Positions 1-11,170 of a DNA stretch of 64,000 nt are shown here, in pieces. Every line of letters starts with the position of its first letter. Position 1 is the stretch's first letter. The position numbers and the translations under genes were made by a program. The DNA comes from Ziziphus jujuba (Eukaryota > Streptophyta > Magnoliopsida > Rosales > Rhamnaceae), in contig NC_083387.1 in NCBI RefSeq assembly GCF_031755915.1, forward strand, positions 23,066,501-23,130,500. Reading direction: 5' to 3'. The notes beneath the pieces were generated by a model, which worked only from the letters and a program-made list of their open reading frames with translations, did not search any database and had not been told where the DNA came from.

Positions 1-449
1 ATCTCGCGAAGCTGATGACGAACAGGGTTGCGGCCCAAAACGGCGAGAGAACTTCCGTTATAGTCACCACCGGTGAAAACAAAGTTGATAACCATAAGCA
101 AAGCAAACTCCTCCATAGATGCATATGCATAAAGACCCTGAGCTCGACCCACTGGCTTCGAATCAGGCTCCGGACCTTCGGTGAGAAGGTTATCGATCAT
201 GTCTACTTGGCCGAAGGAAGTCGGTGATCGGAAACCGTCGGCGGGTTCGGTGATCTTCACTGCGGTAGGGTTTTTGCCCGAAATGGCGTCGTGGAAGTAG
301 AAGTGGAGCCTTGTCAGCTTCTCTTTCGAGTTGTTCAGAGTTTTGAACCATTCGTCGATCTCTTTTGGTCCTTGAATATTGGTGCTATGCACCACTAGTA
401 CTGCCATGCCAAGGAACAAGCAGGAAAGCATTAGAGCAAGCTTTGCCAT
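1..449 (-). CDS. Dirigent protein 1 (3' end beyond window start)
   Basis: The frame opens at ATG 449-447 and stays open to base 1 (149 codons), so the C-terminal quarter lies outside the window. The N-terminus (MAKLALMLSCLFLGMAVLVV) is a hydrophobic signal peptide. Dirigent-family hallmarks follow in order: LHFYFHD at about residue 48, SGKNP, SPTSFG, VGRAQGLY, then the glycosylation-type YNGSS and VLGRNPV. The family (Pfam dirigent) directs stereoselective coupling of monolignol radicals in the cell wall space and usually has one exon of 180-190 codons, which fits the intronless frame here. A 22-bp CT tract lies just upstream of the ATG and a TATA box about 90 bp upstream. No lesion is visible in the part present, so I infer a working gene. 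Exact substrate and stereochemistry cannot be read from the sequence. Confidence 0.93.
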   Translation of the reverse strand, partial: MAKLALMLSCLFLGMAVLVVHSTNIQGPKEIDEWFKTLNNSKEKLTRLHFYFHDAISGKNPTAVKITEPADGFRSPTSFGQVDMIDNLLTEGPEPDSKPVGRAQGLYAYASMEEFALLMVINFVFTGGDYNGSSLAVLGRNPVRHQLRE

Positions 450-533
450 TTATCTCTCTCTCTCTCTCTCTGTTTTTATTTTTTATTTTTTGGGTGTGTT
501 TTTTGTTATGCAAAAATGAAGGCTAGCTATGTC

Positions 534-543
534 TATTTTATAA
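534..543 (-). promoter_or_regulatory. TATA box of dirigent 1
   Basis: On the minus strand the motif TTATAAAATA lies about 90 bp upstream of the dirigent 1 ATG. Between it and the ATG is a CT-rich tract (about 451-472), typical of plant 5' leaders. The spacing fits a core promoter; the transcription start itself is not visible. Confidence 0.5.
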
Positions 544-549
544 TTAAGT

Positions 550-2142
550 GGGATTAGTGTATCTTAGCTGGGAATCATAGGTAATGGGCCCCAAAGAATT
601 GATCGAACTGGAGACACCCTAACCAATTGATCATTTAGGTGGGCCAACCTCATCAAAGGGTCTTGATGGGTTTTTGATGATCATTGGGGAATTAATGAGC
701 CCCATCCGAAGAAAAGGAAAGTTGGAGTTGTTTTAGAGGGAAAATTATTGTCCAAATCATATTGAATTTGCAACCTAGGTGGGTAACCAAGTGGAGAGGC
801 TATAGCAGCTCTTAATTCTTATAGATTCTTCAAGTCCCCGAGATTTTTTTGCCAAAAATTATATGTAAAATAATAATAATATTGCTGGAGATTCCAAAAC
901 CTTTATCAAATTCATTTATAAAATGGCTTTTCCTATATAATTTACTTATCCATATTTAAATTATTTTAATTTTTTAATCATCCAAGCACATCATTTTGTC
1001 ACATAATTATAAATAATTAGTAGATCTTTGGTGTCTATAAGGTTACTTTATATAATACCCAGTGTTAGATCAACTTAAACTCCTCGAGTTGTGAGTGGTC
1101 TGGTTGTCTCGATTATGAGTTATGGGTTGTTGCGATGGATAATCATTTTGTAAGTGTTTCACATACGTTTGTTTTCTTTATTGGTTAGTTTATGATTATT
1201 TTGCTTGAAGATGCATGCTTTACAACTGCAGGCTGAGCCGATTGAGGAAACTATGGTAATTTTTTAATTTGTTTTTAAAAACAGTACTAGGTACAATTTT
1301 TTGGGTTACATGTCCAAATTATTAAAGGCTTAGATCTTTCCACATCATGTAGGATTTCTCTGTCATTATTAACCATTAGTGAAAAGGACTGAAAAGATTA
1401 ACTTTTGCTTCTCAGTTTAAAAACAATTCTCATTAATTCGGTTCATCAAAGTAAATTTAAATATATATATATATATATATATTAATATAATAATTCTTAA
1501 AATTCTAAATTATTCACTTTCTTTAGAATTTCAAAAGGATTCCTAAAGTCCAAAATTAAAATTCATACCATTTAATGATGAGCAGAAAAAAATAGATGGT
1601 TTTTGAATCACCTATTTTTATATGATCCTTTTACAAATTCTATTCTTAACACGTAGTAAAAAAGTATTGATGTGATTTTAAAATAATTAATGTGATTTAA
1701 TATTTTAATTTTTTTATTCTACTTTTATAACATATTAAAAAATTTATAAAAAAATCATATAAAAATAGATGGTCCAAAGATCACCTAATTTAATTTCGAG
1801 AGAGCAAATATATTAAAAAAAAAAAAAATAGAAGGAGATCAAATAAATAATATAATATTATAGTTTGAAACGTAGACGGGTTTGAGTTGTTATTCTTTAT
1901 TTCACTAATAACTTGGGTCAAATTGGACAACCACAATTGAAGGTGTGAATAAGGCATCTTCCAAATTGATGTCAAGTTACCAAAACGTAACTAGATCATT
2001 GCATTATTGCATATAAATAGCAATTAAATATAGCATTTTTCTTAAGTATATTTTAACCAAAACAAATACATAGCCAGTAAATATTTTTTTTGGTAAATAT
2101 AAATAGCAATTTAATATCGGTGTCAAGTACAAAACCTAACAC
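550..2142. other. Gene-free AT-rich intergenic stretch
   Basis: No open frame with recognisable protein features was found on either strand. The stretch is AT-rich and contains an (AT)n microsatellite at about 1460-1482. It separates dirigent 1 from a rearranged LTR fragment. Confidence 0.7.
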
Positions 2143-2146
2143 ACAT

Positions 2147-2580
2147 TGTCAGGACCCGTCCAGAATTCCTTCCCCGGAACCTTAGACAGTCCTGATCCCA
2201 GGGAAACCCTACCGAACCTTCCAACGGAAAATCCGGCAGAGCCTCCCCTAAGGGATTTACTTACCACAAAATTCCCTGCACTGAAAACACACTTCTAAAT
2301 TTGTAGTTTGTGGGAGGAATAAGGGGATATTTTTGAAGTGTGTTTTCAGTGCAGGTAAATTTGTGGTAAGTAAATCCCTTAGGGGAGGTGCTGCCGGATT
2401 TTCCGTTGGAAGATTCGGTGGTATTTCCCTGGGATCAGGACTGTCTAGGGTTCCGGAGGAGGAATTCTGGACGGGTCCTGACAGTGCCCAATTTACCATT
2501 AAAACCACACCAATTTCAAAATCCTCAAAACCATAAAATAATTCCACATGGCATAAATTGTAGAATTCATATTTTCTTAA
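2147..2580. repeat. Fold-back fragment of a long Gypsy LTR
   Basis: Bases 2147-2303 match the first ~155 bases (in window orientation) of the long LTR at 49850-52755. Bases about 2304-2482 are a reversed copy of the same LTR end, so both outer tips read TGTCAGGACCCGTCC inwards. Bases 2483-2580 then match an internal piece of the same LTR (about 51053-51149) in the original orientation. The result is a large imperfect palindrome with arms of about 150 bp. This is a scrambled relic, not a complete LTR. ACATT occurs at both edges (2143-2147 and 2580-2584) but overlaps the element tip, so I do not claim it as a target duplication. Confidence 0.8.
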
Positions 2581-2584
2581 CATT

Positions 2585-3300
2585 CTTTTAAAAGTTACAA
2601 TAATATTAAATTAATTAATAATAAATTCTTTCCCTATATTTGTACCTTAAACAAATTTTCTATTGAAAGTTTTATTATTTTTTGAAAAATCTAATTAATG
2701 AGTCATACAAGACCAAAACGTAGTTAATTGTACTTGTACCAGACCACCGACAAGTCCAAAGGTCAACAAGTTACTTACGTGGCTTAATTTTTTAGTGATT
2801 GGGATAGAGACTAGAGCCGAGTTGCCCATTTATTGTTCAGTTATTTATTTATAAAATAAATAAATATGGGGATATTTTTCATATATACTTGTGATAATTT
2901 TTTTTTTTTTACTGTGATTTGCTGATTATAATGTATGTACATGTTAATCTTAACTATATATATTAAAGCAAAGAGAAAATAATTCATGCCATTTTTCAAA
3001 AAAGAAAATAAAATAAATATCAATTACCGCGTAATATAATAGATATATATGTATATATATTTGGATGCATGCAAAATAATAGAATGGGATTTTTCAAAGT
3101 CTCATCAAATCCAGGATGTATTAAAAGATGTTATTGTCATCTATAATTTCTTCTCCAAATTAAGATGGTTATTTATTTGGAAAAATAAATAAATAAGCTG
3201 GTCATGTGAGAAGTGTGAGAAAATTTTCATGAAGAAACTCTGGTATCTATATATATATTGTGTATGTATGTATACATTCATTTTGGGGCATAATAGTCAA

Positions 3301-3331
<31 letters not shown>

Positions 3332-3778
3332 TTTTTGGGGTCAAATGAATTGCATTATCACAAAAGAAATTCTAGTCAATATCTGCAATAGAGCCCAAAA
3401 GGGAAAAAGGTATACTTTTTGTGTAAGACCATGGTGCTCCATTACATTTTCGAATTTGACAAAATTATTATTAAGAGAAAGGCAATAGGACCCCACACAG
3501 CTATCAATAAACCTTTTTTTATTTGTATTTTTTAATGCTTCCTTGAAAGAACTTCAAAAGAAAGGCAACCAACTTTAACCTTCATGGAAGTGAATCGTAC
3601 ATAAAAATTGTGAGGCTGATGAACCTAGGCGACCAGCTCAAATAAACATGGAATAGAGGCAAACTTGAAATTCCACTAGGCATAGTTTAGCCATAACATT
3701 TCATAATATATATATATATATATATATATGATGGAATCAGTGCATAAAAAAAGCTATGTAAACTAATATAAGCTTTAC
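2585..3778. other. Gene-free AT-rich stretch with TA microsatellites
   Basis: No credible coding frame was found. It carries (TA)n runs at about 3300-3323 and 3704-3729, the second close to the end of dirigent 2. The sequence just after the dirigent stop is AT-rich and could hold the polyadenylation region, but no single signal stands out. Confidence 0.65.
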
Positions 3779-4348
3779 TTAATGAACCACAGTGACATTA
3801 TGTCCTACAATCGCATCCCCGGTGGCAATGTCAAACCAATGAGTCTGCGCAACTGCATAACCACGTGTAAATCGGAAAAGCCCGGTACCACCAACAATCG
3901 GCATCTCACGGACAGGATTCAAAGCCGAGTTCTTACCGAGAATGCTAATTGAGCTACCATTGTATACACCTTCTGTGAATCCGAAGTTCATCACCATAAT
4001 CAATCCAAGCTCTTCCTGACAAGCCGACCCATATAGTCCTTGAGCTCGACCCAGAAGCTTGGATTTCGGGTCGGGTGTTTCAGTCAGTGGGTCATCCGCC
4101 ATAAGCAAAGCACCAAAAAGGGTTGGAGATTTCTCAGTATTAGTAGCTTGTGCAACCCTGATGGCACTTGGGCTTTTGCCACTGACTGTGTCATGGAAAT
4201 AAAATTGAATGTCGGTGACTGTCTCCTTGGCGGCATCAAGCTTGTTGGCCCAATTCTCTACCCCAAAGCTTTGGGTAGTCCGTGGAAATGGAATAGTCGC
4301 AATTAGAGAGATGACAACCATCAGAGGAGCTATGCCTAGTTTTGCCAT
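3779..4348 (-). CDS. Dirigent protein 2, complete
   Basis: A single intronless frame of 189 codons runs from ATG 4348 to stop 3781-3779, the usual family length. A signal peptide (MAKLGIAPLMVVISLIATI) is followed by IQFYFHD (about residue 47), SGKSPSA, SPTLFG, LGRAQGLY, NFGFTEG, YNGSS, VREMPIVGGTGLFRFTRGYA and a C-terminal beta segment ending HNVTVVH. These are the ordered hallmarks of the dirigent beta-barrel, which binds bispecific monolignol radicals in the apoplast. The C-terminal strand reads GDAIVGHNV where dirigent 3 has the more usual GDAIIEYHV, so an acidic and an aromatic residue are replaced. The effect is unknown. It lies about 3.3 kb from dirigent 1 in the same orientation, as in a tandem family. 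A TATA box lies about 100 bp upstream. Confidence 0.95.
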   Translation of the reverse strand: MAKLGIAPLMVVISLIATIPFPRTTQSFGVENWANKLDAAKETVTDIQFYFHDTVSGKSPSAIRVAQATNTEKSPTLFGALLMADDPLTETPDPKSKLLGRAQGLYGSACQEELGLIMVMNFGFTEGVYNGSSISILGKNSALNPVREMPIVGGTGLFRFTRGYAVAQTHWFDIATGDAIVGHNVTVVH

Positions 4349-4446
4349 GGCTTAAATTTGTCAGTTATTCGGGTAGATAAAAGAATCAGATTAAAGAAAG
4401 AGCCAAATTATGGGACAAAGAAAAAGAGACAAGGGCGCTAGAGTGG

Positions 4447-4454
4447 CTTTATAG
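4447..4454 (-). promoter_or_regulatory. TATA box of dirigent 2
   Basis: The minus strand reads CTATAAAG about 100 bp upstream of the dirigent 2 ATG, at a normal plant TATA-to-start distance allowing for a leader of roughly 70 bp. Confidence 0.55.
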
Positions 4455-5394
4455 ATGGAGCATCTGGGCTTGTGTAAAAAAGTCTTGTATGGGATTCAAA
4501 ACAGGTGAACTAAAATGGAAAGAAATATATGTGGCTTTGGCTCATTGGCTGGTCCTTTTGGTGGGTCCTACTAGCCAGTTATTGGTAGTCCGATCCGCAC
4601 GACCTCACCTCCTCAGATTGTATAATCATTCACATTTGCGAGTTGCTGAAATTTGATATCATTGTCATAATTAGTATTTTATATTATAAATTTTAATTAA
4701 CATATTTAATTTTATTATTTATTATTTATTATTTTAATATTTTAATATTTAATTTTTTAATAGTAATTATTTAAATTGTTATGTAAATTTCATTAAGTGA
4801 TTATTCACTGTTGATTATGATAAATAATTTTTTTTCTTCTTAAATATACAATTAGAAACTTATTATAGAATTTATTTTTTAAAAATTAAAAACATATTTA
4901 CATGATTTTATTTTTTATTATTGTATATGTGAAAATTTAAATTCAAAATCATTCAACTTTTTGAAATAAATGGTAATAACAATTAGTGATAACCTTAAAG
5001 TTTTACTTGAGAAGTATTAAAATTTTAAGGAAATCAATCTAAGAAAATAGTGTACCCCTGATTAGTTTCATAAGAATCAATTTCCAGGATATTTATTTTT
5101 TTGGTATTTGATTGGTAATGAAAATTTTCAAATATACAAGTAATTAAATTAATTTAATATAAAAACTTAATTATATTGATTTATGTTTTAAAATTGAGCA
5201 TAAAATTATCTTTAATAAAATATATAAAACAAGTTTGTAAGAAGATATTAGAATAACACGGATGGCAATAACTTTGCATGGTACATATTTTTCCACTCTT
5301 AAAAACTTTTCAAATACTAGAAAAATCCATTTTACAGGGAATTTCAAATTCTCGTTAACTTTGATCTACGTTTTTCATTTGGTCGGGCCCAAAG
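4455..5394. other. AT-rich 5' flank of dirigent 2, no gene seen
   Basis: No coding frame is supported. The stretch is strongly AT-rich with runs of T and A. It ends at the target site (CTATG, 5395-5399) of the chromovirus insertion. Confidence 0.65.
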
Positions 5395-5399
5395 CTATG

Positions 5400-5928
5400 T
5401 GTCATGGTCCCACCGCTCTAAGCGTACAACGGGGCCGTGCAGTGCTTACTCGCCCCTCGCGGGTAGTAAGCCAACCGTTAATGTCCCTCGCAAGCAAATA
5501 ACCCACACAATATTAGTATTGTTCATGCACCAAGCAAGCAATAAAATAAAGCATGTAATCACACAATCGTTAGAAAATGGGGTCAATAAACAAGGCAACA
5601 ATACGATGAACTGGAAATGCGTTCGTTTTATTCGGTCTCGATGGAGAGAACAGCAGAGAGGTTTACAAGCACGCTATTACAAGTTCTCACCTATGCTAGT
5701 GGTCTAGCCCAACAACTCGCCGACTAGCCACCCCCCTCCAAAGAGCTTATCGGGCCATTTTCATTCCGACAGGAATACATATCAAAATATACGAGGAATC
5801 ATAATGGCACTATTTCGAATAACAAAAGCTAGAGATCCAAGTAAGTGACCATGGGCTTGACTAATGACCCTGGATGAACTTGGCTTGGTATTTACAATCA
5901 AAATGCGGAGGAGTGTATGACTCTTACA
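5400..5928 (-). repeat. 3' LTR of the chromovirus
   Basis: It is 529 bp long, starts TGTCATGG and ends CTTACA in window orientation, and aligns without gaps to 10637-11165. A purine-rich tract on the minus strand (complement of 5929-5940, TCCTCCCCCACT) lies directly next to it and primes plus-strand synthesis. Confidence 0.95.
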
Positions 5929-5939
5929 TCCTCCCCCAC

Positions 5940-8900
5940 TCATTCCATCGACGCCCTCGACGACTCCGCTGCCTTGAACTCCTCGATCTGCTGCTTGTAG
6001 GCTGCTAAGTTGCCTTCCTTCTCCCAGCTGGTTTCTTCTTCTCCTAGTCCCTTCCACTTGATGAGGTATTCTCGTACTGGCTGACGATGCACGCTTCTGG
6101 TTCTTTCTGCAAGGATCTCCTCCACTTCCTTGGTTGTCTTCGGCAGCTTGGTCTTGACTTCGGCTCTTGCTGGAGTGTTGCGCGCTGGATCCTCCTCGTC
6201 GGCGTAGTATGGCTTGAGGTTGCTGACGTGGAATACCGGGTGCACTCTCATCCATCCTAGGGTAACCACCTTATATGATGCCCTCCCTACTTTGGCAATG
6301 ATCGGCATTGGTCCCTCATATTTTTTCATCAACCTGGGGTCTCTGTCCCTTAGCCAGCGAAATTGCTCTCGAGTTAGCTTCACCATCACCATATCCCCCG
6401 CATTGAACTTTAGGGGTCGCCGGTCTTTGTCTGCCCATTTCTTCATCCGATTTGCTGCCTTCTCCAAGTAGGCCCTGGCTATTTCCATGTTATTCTTCCA
6501 CTCTTTGGTGAAATTGAAAGCCCTTGGATTCTTTCCTTGGTACTCATCGACTGTGTGTGGAAGTAAGGGCTTCTGGCCGTTAACTATTTCAAAGGGGCAC
6601 TTACTTGTGGGAGATCCCTTCTGTGCATTGAAGCAGAATTGAGCTACATCAAGTAGTTGCGCCCAATTCTTCTGGTTGGCACTCACAAAGTGTCGTAGGT
6701 ACTCCTCCAACATGCCATTGAATCTTTCTGTCTGCCCGTCCGTTTGTGGGTGATAACTGGAGGAAATGTTGAGCTGGGACCCAAGAAGCTTGAATAGTTC
6801 TGTCTAGAAAGATCCCGTGAACTTGGCATCTCTATCGCTTACAATGTGGCGCGGCACACCCCAATATTTCACCACATACTTGAAGAATAAGCGGGCAATT
6901 TCCTCGGCCGTACAGAACTTTGAGGCAGGGATGAATGTTGCATACTTCGAGAATCGATCCACAATAACCAAAATACTTGAAAGATCCCCGATCTTCGGAA
7001 GGTTGGTGATGAAATCGATTGACACACTCTCCCATGGGCATGACGGGACGAATAGAGGGTCCAACAGCCCTTGTGGTTTCTGCCTCTCAACTTTGTCCTG
7101 TTGGCACACAAGACAGGTTCGGATGTAGTCCATAATATCGTCACGCATCTGTGGCCAATAATAACCCTGTTTGATTAAGGCATACGTCCTTTGCCACCCC
7201 GGATGTCCAGCCCACAAAGTGTCGTGGCATTCTCTCATTAACATCTTTCTTAGGTCTCCAGCCTTCGGGACAAATAACCTATTTCCTTTTGTCCACAGCA
7301 GGTCATCTTCCTCCCAAAATTGACGAGTTTTTCCCTCCTTGCACAGCTTGAGGATATTCTGGGCACATTGATCTCCCCCTAAATGCTGCTTTATCAGCTC
7401 TCGCATTGAATTCGCGATAGTACTCACAGCCATGTTAGCCACCACCCTTAGTGCCGCAAGCTCCGTCTTGCGACTTAGGGCATCCGCCGCCTGGTTCTTG
7501 GTCCCCGCTTTGTGCTCGAATTGAAGGTCAAACTCCGCAATGAATTCCTGCCAACGAGCTTGTTTTGGGGTCAGTTTTGGTTGTGTAAGGAAGTGACTAA
7601 CGGCTGAGTTATCAGTCTTTACTACAAAGCTTGACCCCAATAAGTAGTGCCTCCAGGTTCTTAAGCAATGAATTACGGCAAGCATCTCCTTTTCTTGAGC
7701 CGTATAGTTTTTTTCTGCCGCTGATAACTTCCTGCTTTCGTAAGCGACAGGATGACCATCTTGGAGTAGGACTCCACCTAAAGCGAAGTCAGATGCATCG
7801 GTTTGGACTTCGAAGGGTCTGGTGATGTCCGGCAGGGCCAACACTGGGTCTTTCATCATAGCTTCCTTTAGATCCTGGAATGCGCCCTCACATTCCTTGC
7901 TCCACTCCCAAGGCACCTCCTTCTTTAGCAATTCCGTTAGGGGAGTTGCTTTCTTCGAGTATCCTTTTACGAAGCGGCGGTAGTAATTTGCCAATCCCAG
8001 AAATGATCTAAGTTCTTTCACATTAGCGGGAGTTTTCCACTCTTGGATGGCTTTAACCTTCTCCATGTCCATACGGATCTTCCCCTCCTCGATGATGTGT
8101 CCCAGAAACTTGATTTGTCTTCTGCCAAAAGCACATTTTTCCTTCTTCACAAATAATTGATTTTCTCGGAGTCTCTGGAGTACCATTCGAATGTGTTCGA
8201 CATGTTCTTCCAAGGTAGGGCTGAAGATTACAATGTCGTCAAGATACACCACCACAAATTTGTCAAGGAAGTCTCGAAATACCTGGTTCATGAGGGTGCA
8301 AAATGTTGCTGGTGCATTCGTCAACCCAAAAGGCATCACCAGGAATTCGAAGGCTCCGTATCGTGTGACGTAGGTGGTTTTCTCTTCGTCCCCTTCAGCG
8401 ATTCTCACTTGGTAGTATCCCGATCTCAAATCCAATTTAGTGAAAAATTTGGCTCCGCTTAGCTGGTCGAACAAGTCAGCTATTAAAGGGATCGGGTACT
8501 TGTTTCGCACCGTGACCTTGTTCAGGGCTCGATAATCTACGCACAGGCGCAAAGTTCTATCTTTCTTCTTTTGGAATAATACGGGAGCGCCGTAAGGTGC
8601 CTTCGAGGGTCTCAGAAACCCTGCTTCCAAAAGTTCCCCGAGTTGCTTCCGTAGCTCTGCCAGCTCAGGAGGGGCCATCCGATAGGGTGCCTTTGCTAGA
8701 GGTTTTACTCCTGGTATCAATTCGATGTTGTGGTCAATATCTCGTCGAGGAGGTAGGTTCCTTGGTAAGTTGTCCGGCATCACATCATTGAATGATTTTA
8801 AGGCATCCAGCACCATAGGAGGGGTAGTTTCATCATCTTCACCCTCCCTCGCTACCACTAATGCTATGTAAGAGGGTTCTTTGCGTCTTACTCCCTTCTT

Positions 8901-10598
8901 AAATTGGAGGGCCGATAGAAGTTTGGGGTTGTTCAGTTGCTTCCTCTGTACGGGAACTACTCCTATTTGTTCCCCCATCATCAACAGGCTGTTAGCGGCG
9001 GGAATAGGGATTGCCTTCTTCTTCACTAGAAAGTCCATTCCCAAGATTACATCAAAGTCATCCATTGGTACTACAATCAAATCCACCCGGTCCTCCCAAG
9101 TTCCCAACTTGAGAGGCACTTGTTTCGCCTGGCCCACCGTAGGTAAGGCTTTGGAATTTACTGCTTTCATTTGCCCCGCATCCTTTTGTAAGCGTAGGCC
9201 CAGCCTTCGAGCTTCAATCTCTGAACAAAAGTTGTGGGTGGCACCTGTGTCCACCATCACACTCTTTGCGGCCTTTCCATTTATCGCCGCATCCACGAAC
9301 ATAAGACCTTTCTCATTGGTCTTCCTGGCCTGAACGACCTGTCCATTAAGGGCATTCAAGAATCTCAGCGTTCCCACTTGTGCGTCGTCTTCTCCTTCTT
9401 CTACTACCTCCTCTCGCCCTCCCTCGTGCTCTTGGGAGCGAATAGATGCTTATAGAGCACTAAGAGCGGTCTTATGGGGGCATTCGCCCACTCTGTGGGG
9501 ACCATTACATAGGAAACATGTAAGAGGTCGGGGTCTAAATCCGAATGCATTGGGGTTCCGCGGTGGAGGCTCTCTCGTGTTCGGAGGTTTCCTATTGTCG
9601 CTTCCCCCAGGTCTTGGGAGATTGGCAGGCCTGAAGGGTCTACTGCTATTGGCATTCGAAGGAGACGGTTGGGGCCTTCTATTGATGGGGCTCTCTGTTG
9701 AGTAGTCCATTAGGCGCTCCGCTGCCCCTAGTGCTGAGGCTAGGTCTTGTACTCTCTGTCGTTGAAGTTCTGTCCTAGCCCAAGGTTTCAGCCCTTCCAG
9801 GAAGTAGAAGAGCTTATCCTTCTCAGACATGTCGCGTATATCGAGCATGAGGGCCGAGAAAGCTTTCACGTAGTCCCTTACATTACCCGTCTGTCTCAAT
9901 TCTCTCAAATGTCGTCGGGCAATGTAGTCCACATTCTCGGGAAGGAATTGGTTCTTGAGTTCCTTCTGTAGCTGGTCCCATGTGTCAATGATGCACCTGT
10001 TGTTCTTGATATCTTCGTATTTAGATCGCCACCACAATTTTGCATCATTGGTTAGGTACATTGTAGCCATGGTGACCTTTGTTTCCTCCGAATCCGGTTT
10101 TATTGCTCGAAAATATTGTTCCATATCAAACAAAAAGTTTTCGAGCTCCTTCGCATCTCGTGCCCCTCCATACGCTCAGGGCTCAGGCACTTTCATTCAT
10201 CCATAGTCCCCGCCCATTGGGACAGCAGGTCGATTTTCTACCGCTTGCATGGTGATGGCGAGCTTGGTATTTATTTGCCCCATTTCAATCTTTAGGGCTT
10301 CCACGGTGGCTCGAAAGTCCTCCATCAGTTCGTTGACCGTAGACATCAATCTCTCTATGGCCTCTTCCATTGCTCCATCTCGCTCACCCGCAGTGGAGCT
10401 CGAAGGGCCGGTATTGCCCCATGTGGTTTGATTCCTCTCGAGTGCGCTCACTCGACTGGCTATGTCATCGAGTGTCTCCATCTTTTCGAAGGCCTCCTGC
10501 CAGTTGTGGCCTCTAATATGTGCATTTACAATGCCAGCAAGCTCCCCAAGCTGCTGGTTGATGTTATCGAACCGCATTTCGTTTGTCAGCTTCGGCAT
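5940..10598 (-). pseudogene. Chromovirus gag-pol polyprotein with four in-frame stops
   Basis: One continuous frame of 1,553 codons runs from ATG 10598 to the stop ending at 5940. No frameshift is present, but four internal stops are: TGA 10199-10197, TGA 10178-10176, TAA 9452-9450 and TAG 6806-6804. Domains in order are gag with zinc knuckle CFLCNGPHRVGEC (about residue 361), aspartic protease DTGATHNF (about 450), reverse transcriptase with YLDD (about 785), RNase H ([11 protein letters not shown]), integrase with an HHCC zinc finger and catalytic Asp residues (including VSDRDAKF), and a C-terminal chromodomain with YLIKWKG (about 1490-1540). All four stops could come from a single C-to-T change on one strand, the pattern expected from methylated plant DNA. 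Chromodomains of this group steer insertion to particular chromatin. Gag and pol share one frame, so no programmed frameshift is needed. Confidence 0.93.
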
Positions 10599-10622
10599 CT
10601 TGTGCGAGTGACTCCCAACCTT

Positions 10623-10636
10623 GCTCTGATACCAAC
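10623..10636 (-). promoter_or_regulatory. Primer-binding site of the chromovirus
   Basis: The minus strand reads GTTGGTATCAGAGC directly after the 5' LTR, complementary to the 3' end of plant initiator tRNA-Met. This fixes the element as minus-strand oriented. Confidence 0.9.
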
Positions 10637-11165
10637 TGTCACGGTCCCACCGCTCTAAGCGTACAACGGGGCCGTGCGGTGCTTACTCGCCCCTCGCGGG
10701 TAGTAAGCCAACCGTTAATGTCCCTCGCAAGCAAATAACCCACACGATATTAGTATTGTGCATGCACCAAGCAAGCAATAAAATAAAGCATGTAATCACA
10801 CAATCGTTAGAAAATGGGGTCAGTAAACAAGGCAACAATACGATGAACTAGAAATGCGTTCGTTTTATTCGGTCTCGATGGAGAGAACAGCAGAGAGGTT
10901 TACAAGCACGCTATTACAAGTTCTCGCCTATGCTAGTGGTCTAGCCTAACAACTCGCCGACTAGCCACCCCCCTCCAAAGAGCTTATCGAGCCATTTTCA
11001 TTCCGACAGGAATACATATCAAAATATACGAGGAATCATAATGGCACTATTTCGAATAACAAAAGCTAGAGATCCAAGCAAGTAACCATGGGCTTGACTA
11101 ATGACCCTGGATGAACTTGGCTTGGTATTTACAATCAAAATGCGGAGGAGTGTATGACTCTTACA
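10637..11165 (-). repeat. 5' LTR of the chromovirus
   Basis: It is 529 bp, TGTCACGG...CTTACA in window orientation, gap-free against the other LTR with 11 mismatches. The target duplicate CTATG follows at 11166-11170. It should contain the promoter of the element; no single TATA box could be chosen with confidence. Confidence 0.95.
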
Positions 11166-11170
11166 CTATG

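Larger units (their letters stand above)
5400..11165 (-). mobile_element. Chromodomain Ty3/Gypsy LTR retrotransposon, full structure
   Basis: The 5,766-bp element is bounded by two 529-bp LTRs with TG...CA ends and flanked by the perfect 5-bp duplication CTATG (5395-5399 and 11166-11170). Read on the minus strand the order is 5' LTR, primer-binding site complementary to initiator tRNA-Met, one gag-pol frame, a polypurine tract and the 3' LTR. The pol order is protease, reverse transcriptase, RNase H, integrase, chromodomain, as in chromoviruses. The short CX2CX3HX4C zinc knuckle suggests the Reina-type branch, which is an inference. LTRs differ at 11 of 529 positions by hand count, 10 of them transitions, so this is a fairly young copy. 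The polyprotein frame has four internal stops and cannot be autonomous as it stands. Confidence 0.95.

Noticed and set aside
1790..1975. 61-codon frame at 1790-1975
   Set aside because: Low-complexity AT-rich sequence, no homology pattern, and no promoter or splice context.
6817..9455. Plus-strand open frames across 6.2-10.7 kb
   Set aside because: They are shadows of the minus-strand chromovirus gag-pol frame and show no domains of their own.
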